NCBI GenBank assembly: GCA_015067175.1
Contig: SVMX01000001.1
Span: 310,001-374,000, forward strand
Direction of reading: 5' to 3'
Origin: Oscillospiraceae bacterium
GTDB lineage: Bacteria; Bacillota; Clostridia; Oscillospirales; Ruminococcaceae
Length of the DNA: 64,000 nt
Below are positions 58,790 through 64,000 of this stretch, in pieces. The first letter of the stretch is position 1. Each line of letters begins with the position of its first letter. The notes beneath the pieces are model-generated. The model saw only the letters and a program-made list of their open reading frames with translations, was not told where the DNA came from and made no database searches. A program made the translations under genes and the position numbers.

Positions 58790-61600
58790 ATGCTTGAACT
58801 TACAACAATACTTCAGCTGGCTGCTACCGCACTAATGCCTGTTTTGACCACTGTTATAGTGTATCTGTGCGAAAAGAAAACTTCTTTTGGCAAGCTTAAA
58901 TTCATGACCCGTCAGATCATTATAGGAATCATATTCGGCGGCATAGCTGTAATATCAACAGAATTCGGCGTTAATACCGGCACTGCCGTGATGAACGTTC
59001 GTGATTCCGCGCCGCTTTGCGCAGGTATAATCTTTGGTGCACCGGCAGGTATAATCGCCGGTATCATAGGTGGAATTGAGCGCTGGCTGGCTACATTCTG
59101 GGGCGCCAGCGAATATACTCGCATAGCCTGTTCGATCGCAACCGTGCTTGCAGGATTATTCTCTGCAATACTCAGGAAATATATGTTCGACGACAAAAAG
59201 CCGTTCTGGGTGTATGGCTTTGCAGTCGCGGGCATAATGGAGATCATCCATATGCTCATGCTGTTCCTGACAAATATGTATGATCTCAACTTCGCATTTT
59301 CCGTTGTACAGGACTGTGCGATTCCCATGATACTGCTGAACAGCATCTCCGTTGCACTTGCGTTGCTTGCTGTATCGCTTATCAGCAAAGAAAAATTCAA
59401 CCGCCCGCACGAACAGAAGCATATCTCACAGGCTGTGCAGTTCTGGCTTCTTATTTGCCTGATAGTTGCGTTTATCGTGGGTAATCTTTTCACTGTGTTC
59501 CTACAGACCAAAATATCCGATAACGAGAACGATACCTTGCTTCGCCTGAATATAGAGGACGTTATGGCAGATATAAAGGCCGCCTCGGACGAAAGCCTGA
59601 TCGCTAAGGCTGAAATGATCGCAATTGACTATGCAGCCGAGCATACCGATATCAAAGCACTGGCAGAAAAGTATAATGCAACCGATATCAATATAGTAGA
59701 TAAAAACGGCACTATCATCAACAGCACCACCGAGAATTACATAGGCTACGCCATGAAAGACGGAGAACAGTCAGCCGAATTCCTTGTGCTTCTCGAAGGC
59801 GCAAAGGTATATGTACAGGATTACCGTGAAGTATCTCTGAACGATGAACAACTCATCAAATATGCGGGAATCACGCTTGATGAAGGTGGATTTATACAGG
59901 TAGGTTTCAATGCGGAAATGTTCCAGGGTGATATCGCGGAGCAGGTGCTTGATGCAGCAAAGAACCGTCATGTCGGCAAGGAAGGCGGCATAATCATCTG
60001 CGATGCGGCGTGGAATATAATCAGCGACCGAACCACTGTAAACAACACTCTGTCTATCAACGAAAGACGCACTGATGTCGTTGCCGGAGAACGCTTTACA
60101 GCTAATGTATTCGGCGCAGACAGCTACTGTATGTTCTCTGCGACAGAAGGATATTACGTCATTGCTTTCCTGCCGATAGAAGAAGCTCATTTCGCACGAG
60201 AGGTATATATTTATGTATCCGGCTTTATGCAGATACTTGTATTTGCGATCCTTTTCGGCAGACTTTACTTTCTTATAAAGTCAATGATCGTTGAGAACAT
60301 CCGCAAGATCAACTCCTCTCTTGCACAGATAGCAAGCGGAAATCTGAATGTTATCGTTGATGTGCGCTCCAATCAGGAATTTGCATCGCTCTCAGATGAT
60401 ATAAACAGCACAGTGCATACCCTTAAACGCTATATCTCCGAGGCTGCTGCGAGAATCGACAAAGAGCTTGAATTTGCAAAGTCTATCCAGCACTCAGCTC
60501 TGCCATCTGTCAACCCCTACATAAGCCGCAAGGACTTTGATATCTATGCGGATATGTTCACAGCAAAAGAAGTAGGCGGAGATTTCTACGATTTCTACCA
60601 GATAGACAGTCATACCTTTGCTATATTAATGGCAGATGTTTCGGGAAAGGGAATCCCCGCCGCCATGTTCATGATGAGAGCAAAGACTCTCATAAAGAGC
60701 CTTGCCGAAACGGGAATGAGCGTTGAAGATGTATTCACACAGGCAAACGAAAAACTTTGCACGGGAAACGAAGCAGGTATGTTCGTAACTGCATGGCTGG
60801 GTTTTATCGACCTCAGCACAGGAATGGTCAATATAGCCAATGCAGGTCACAATCCCCCGCTCATTAAAAGAGCCAACGGCGAATTTGAATATCTCCGTAC
60901 AAAGAAAAATCTGATGCTTGCAGGTATGGAGGGAATAAACTATCGCAAAATCGAGCTACAGCTTATGCCAGGCGATCAGCTGTTCCTTTATACGGATGGT
61001 GTTACGGAAGCCACCGATGCACAAAAGGAGCTTTTCGGTGACGATAGACTGCTTGAAACGCTTAATATGGTCAAAGACAAAAACTGCGAAGAAATATGCC
61101 GGAGCGTGAAGGCGGCAGTCGATGAGTTCGTTGGCGATGCGCCTCAGTTTGATGATATCACAATGCTTTCGCTGAAGATAGGACATCTGATCAACGGCGG
61201 CAGCATCACAATAATCCCCGACAAGAGCTCCGTTGAAGCTGTGCTTGAGCATATTAACAAGCAGATGGAAAACCTCGATATTCCCCCTACTATCGTTGGC
61301 AAGGTGAATATTGCAGTAGACGAGCTGTACTCCAATATCGTTAAATACAGCGGAGCAGAGCTTGCCGAAATCGCAGTTGAAAATCACAGAACGGAATTTG
61401 CAATCACCTTCTGGGACAACGGTAAGCAATTCGATCCGCTTGACGCAAAGGAGCCAGATGTAACAGCAGGCATTGACGAACGCGGTATTGGCGGCCTTGG
61501 TATATTCATGGTGAAGAAAATGGCAAAGAGCGTTGATTACTGCTATGAAGATGGATACAATATCACAAGAATAATAATCGAGATTAAGGATGATGAATAA
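58790..61600 (+). CDS. Membrane SpoIIE/RsbU-type PP2C phosphatase with HAMP and C-terminal HATPase_c domain
   Basis: N-term multi-TM; HAMP; FAKSIQHSALPS, AKEVGGDFYDFYQID, MADVSGKGIPAAMFMM, GQF-type PP2C motifs; C-term NIAVDELYSNIVKYSG and GIGGLGIFMVKKMAKSVDY. Start at MLELTTIL with GAAAGG RBS. Confidence 0.93.
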   Translation: MLELTTILQLAATALMPVLTTVIVYLCEKKTSFGKLKFMTRQIIIGIIFGGIAVISTEFGVNTGTAVMNVRDSAPLCAGIIFGAPAGIIAGIIGGIERWLATFWGASEYTRIACSIATVLAGLFSAILRKYMFDDKKPFWVYGFAVAGIMEIIHMLMLFLTNMYDLNFAFSVVQDCAIPMILLNSISVALALLAVSLISKEKFNRPHEQKHISQAVQFWLLICLIVAFIVGNLFTVFLQTKISDNENDTLLRLNIEDVMADIKAASDESLIAKAEMIAIDYAAEHTDIKALAEKYNATDINIVDKNGTIINSTTENYIGYAMKDGEQSAEFLVLLEGAKVYVQDYREVSLNDEQLIKYAGITLDEGGFIQVGFNAEMFQGDIAEQVLDAAKNRHVGKEGGIIICDAAWNIISDRTTVNNTLSINERRTDVVAGERFTANVFGADSYCMFSATEGYYVIAFLPIEEAHFAREVYIYVSGFMQILVFAILFGRLYFLIKSMIVENIRKINSSLAQIASGNLNVIVDVRSNQEFASLSDDINSTVHTLKRYISEAAARIDKELEFAKSIQHSALPSVNPYISRKDFDIYADMFTAKEVGGDFYDFYQIDSHTFAILMADVSGKGIPAAMFMMRAKTLIKSLAETGMSVEDVFTQANEKLCTGNEAGMFVTAWLGFIDLSTGMVNIANAGHNPPLIKRANGEFEYLRTKKNLMLAGMEGINYRKIELQLMPGDQLFLYTDGVTEATDAQKELFGDDRLLETLNMVKDKNCEEICRSVKAAVDEFVGDAPQFDDITMLSLKIGHLINGGSITIIPDKSSVEAVLEHINKQMENLDIPPTIVGKVNIAVDELYSNIVKYSGAELAEIAVENHRTEFAITFWDNGKQFDPLDAKEPDVTAGIDERGIGGLGIFMVKKMAKSVDYCYEDGYNITRIIIEIKDDE

Positions 61601-62645
61601 CATGAAAAAAACAATTACAACTATTGCAGCACTGGCTGTTATGCTTTCAGCCTCAGCCTGTGCAGCACAGGAAAACAACAGCGACAGCAATATCTCCGAC
61701 AATCAGTCAGCAAATATAACCGTTGGGGCTACGACCAACGCTACTGAGAGTACTGATTCAACTCCTGCTCAGGATTCCGAACGGATAATCACATCAGATG
61801 GATCACAGACAGAAACCGAAGAGGCCTTGTGGCTTCCCGAAACAGGCAATGCCACAGCTGAGTTCTGTGATGGTGTTCTGGAGGCGAACACCATCACCGC
61901 TCTTTGCGCAAATTACAATGACGTAACCTACACAGGCAGGATCACATCAACCGAAACAGGCGATTACACCGAAATCGAAATAGTCATCTCGGAATTTAAC
62001 GGACAGCCTGCAGCAAGCCGTGTTTCAGGATACGGAGATATGAACTCATACGAGCTGTGCACCCAGATCTTTGCTTGCGCAACTGACAGCTATGGTGCCG
62101 GTGCGCTTACCATACTTCCTATACAGGAACGTGATCGCATCATTGACGATTATTTTGATCTGTTTTTTGCCGATGGTGATTTTTTAGTTGATCTCACTCA
62201 GGAAAACGGAGAGTATGTACTTGCTGCCGGACACGTTTCAGAAGAGCAAGGTATAAATACTGAAAAGATATTCTATATTGAGCCCGAAAATAAAACTATC
62301 ACAAGGATGGTCATAAATGAACTTGATATTGACGGAGAGCCTTTCAGCATTACCGAGCTTGAGGTCAAGTATAACAGCGGAAGCATCATAGAAACCGCTG
62401 CCTATGACAGAGTATTTACAGGTGACGATCTCTGCCAGACGACATTCGCTATCAACGAGGGCAACAGCAATGAGCATTTCTGCACTTTCTCTGTCGCACG
62501 TGACATAAATCTGTTTGCCAAGACAGATGAGGGTCTGGTACAGTTCAGCTATGATAAAGAGCTTACCAAGCCGGTACAATGGTTGGAGAACTGCGAAAAC
62601 GACATAACCATATACGCTGAAAACCAGTATAAAACAAGCGAATAA
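61590..62645 (+). CDS. Putative secreted lipoprotein
   Basis: MKKTITTIAALAVMLSASACAAQENN (lipobox ASAC), Ser/Thr/Asn linker. Confidence 0.8.
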   Translation: MMNNMKKTITTIAALAVMLSASACAAQENNSDSNISDNQSANITVGATTNATESTDSTPAQDSERIITSDGSQTETEEALWLPETGNATAEFCDGVLEANTITALCANYNDVTYTGRITSTETGDYTEIEIVISEFNGQPAASRVSGYGDMNSYELCTQIFACATDSYGAGALTILPIQERDRIIDDYFDLFFADGDFLVDLTQENGEYVLAAGHVSEEQGINTEKIFYIEPENKTITRMVINELDIDGEPFSITELEVKYNSGSIIETAAYDRVFTGDDLCQTTFAINEGNSNEHFCTFSVARDINLFAKTDEGLVQFSYDKELTKPVQWLENCENDITIYAENQYKTSE

Positions 62646-62648
62646 CAT

Positions 62649-62680
62649 AAAGACCTCCGTTAACTTCGGAGGTCTTTTCA
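62649..62680. terminator. Bidirectional terminator
   Basis: aagacctccg-N6-cggaggtctt stem between convergent genes, T-rich tail. Confidence 0.8.
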
Positions 62681-62687
62681 TGTTTAC

Positions 62688-63929
62688 TTATTCACATTTG
62701 CCATGATCACTCGCCCAGTGCTTAGGTATGCGCACTACTGCAGTAGTTCCCTTGCCTATCTCGCTTTCTATCATAAGTGTTCCGCCACTTATCCTCTCTA
62801 TACGGTCACGCACATTCTGTATGCCGATATGTGATTTTCCGTCGTTCTTGTTCTCCGATATATCAAACCCCGTACCATTATCAGATACGATTATCTCAAA
62901 GCTGTTTTTTGTTTCGCGTGTGGAGATACGCACTGTGCCTCCGCTGCTGTTCTGACATATGCCATGCTTTACGGCATTTTCGGCCAGAGGCTGTATCGTC
63001 AGCGACGGCAACGAAAAATCCTCTGCCTGAATATCATATTCTATCTCAAGTATATCATCAAATCGCATTTTTTCAAGCGTCAGATATGTCTGAACGTGCT
63101 TCAGCTCTGTTGTAAACGGAACAGGAGTCTTTCTCTGCAGCGAATCAAGATTCACACGCAGATAATCCGAAAAATCACATATCGCCTGCTGCGCGGTTCG
63201 CGGATTCTTTGCACACAGATAATGTATCGTATTCAGCACATTGTAAAGAAAATGCGGCTGTATCTGTGAAAGCATTATTGCTATCCTGCTGTCCTGAAGC
63301 TGATCTTTCAGCTCGGTCTCTCTCAGGATGCTTTTCGGTATATAGCACAGTGCGTATATAAGAGCAATTACAAATACAAGCCCGAACGCTGCCAGAGAAG
63401 ACATTCCGTTTGTCCATAATCCCGTTGCCATTGCTACAATATCAACTACCAATGCTACAAGCACCAATATAGCTCCTATGACGATGATCTTTCGCAGAGC
63501 GGTGTCTGAAACCAGTTCCATAATGCAGCACACAAGCATTATGATCGCTGTTATCGCAATAAATACTGAAGAATATGCACTGACATCATAAGGAAGTATT
63601 ACCCCGCACAGAGAAAGGATAAGTATGATGCACACCGCCACTCCACAAAGTGCCAGGACAGTACTGCAAAGCTTTTTCCGGCTCTCTCCGACGAGCTTCA
63701 TGATAATACCCATAATGAATAAAGCATACATGATACCACACAGCTGCACAGAATATGTATTGAACAACGTGTGATTGCTCCAGAGTCGTATATACGGAGA
63801 TGACATAACGATATACCCGCCTGCAAAGAACAACACCCCAGCAGTGCGCCACAATATCTCTTTATACGAAATATGAAGAAGTGAAGAAAAAAGTGCTATA
63901 CCGCTCATAATCAACGACAGTATTATCAC
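62688..63929 (-). CDS. LytS/AgrC-type membrane sensor histidine kinase (true start probably upstream, off the window)
   Basis: IMLSQIQPHFLYNVLNTIHYLCAKNPRTAQQAICDFSDYLRVNL; LAENAVKHGI; DNGTGFDIS. The frame stays open beyond 63929 to the window edge. Confidence 0.9.
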   Translation of the reverse strand: MIILSLIMSGIALFSSLLHISYKEILWRTAGVLFFAGGYIVMSSPYIRLWSNHTLFNTYSVQLCGIMYALFIMGIIMKLVGESRKKLCSTVLALCGVAVCIILILSLCGVILPYDVSAYSSVFIAITAIIMLVCCIMELVSDTALRKIIVIGAILVLVALVVDIVAMATGLWTNGMSSLAAFGLVFVIALIYALCYIPKSILRETELKDQLQDSRIAIMLSQIQPHFLYNVLNTIHYLCAKNPRTAQQAICDFSDYLRVNLDSLQRKTPVPFTTELKHVQTYLTLEKMRFDDILEIEYDIQAEDFSLPSLTIQPLAENAVKHGICQNSSGGTVRISTRETKNSFEIIVSDNGTGFDISENKNDGKSHIGIQNVRDRIERISGGTLMIESEIGKGTTAVVRIPKHWASDHGKCE

Positions 63930-64000
63930 AACGAAACCTATCGTTCGCTGAAAATCGCCCTTTGTGACAAGAGCTTTTTCGGTATAAGACGAACATACGG

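Noticed and set aside
60956-61702. 248-aa minus-strand ORF over the SpoIIE-like C-terminus
   Set aside because: Shadow ORF of a well-supported PP2C/HATPase CDS.
1-64000. CRISPR array, tRNA or rRNA genes
   Set aside because: No regularly spaced repeats and no recognisable tRNA/rRNA sequence noticed by eye; short tRNAs could be missed without a scan.

Overview
The window looks like a low-GC Firmicutes chromosome, probably Ruminococcus/Oscillospiraceae (inferred from protein style only). 0.2-11.7 kb is ordinary accessory metabolism and regulation: an S41 peptidase, ABC-2 transporter and two-component operon, a GH26 hydrolase without signal peptide, a membrane-anchored LuxR-type sensor with an orphan solute-binding lipoprotein, and small hypothetical genes. 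11.7-16.8 kb holds an 845-aa unknown protein, an EamA transporter abutted by a decayed IS3-type remnant, a DUF3849-like gene and a lipoprotein stub. 16.8-54.6 kb is one divergently transcribed contractile injection system (eCIS/CIS) locus with sheath, tube, second tube-like protein, split spike, DUF4280 PAAR-like tip, gp25, two baseplate J-like proteins, a gpI-like protein, a DUF4255/Pvc16-like protein and an AAA+ ATPase. It also carries parts not usual for a CIS: a 2153-aa beta-repeat protein, a TolC-like exported protein, an exported coiled-coil/copper-amine-oxidase-N protein, a transmembrane MORN-repeat protein, a kinase-like-fold membrane protein, and a HAMP receptor ending in an apparently dead class III cyclase domain. 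54.6-64 kb is a signalling flank: APH-like kinase, MATE-HATPase fusion, response regulator with a SARP-like C-terminus, STAS protein, SpoIIE/HATPase phosphatase, lipoprotein and LytS-type histidine kinase. A direct repeat ATGACA(A) with 11-bp period occurs at the divergent CIS promoter region, upstream of the APH-like gene and upstream of the SpoIIE-like gene, and suggests a shared regulon. All calls were made by eye from the translations, without database searches.
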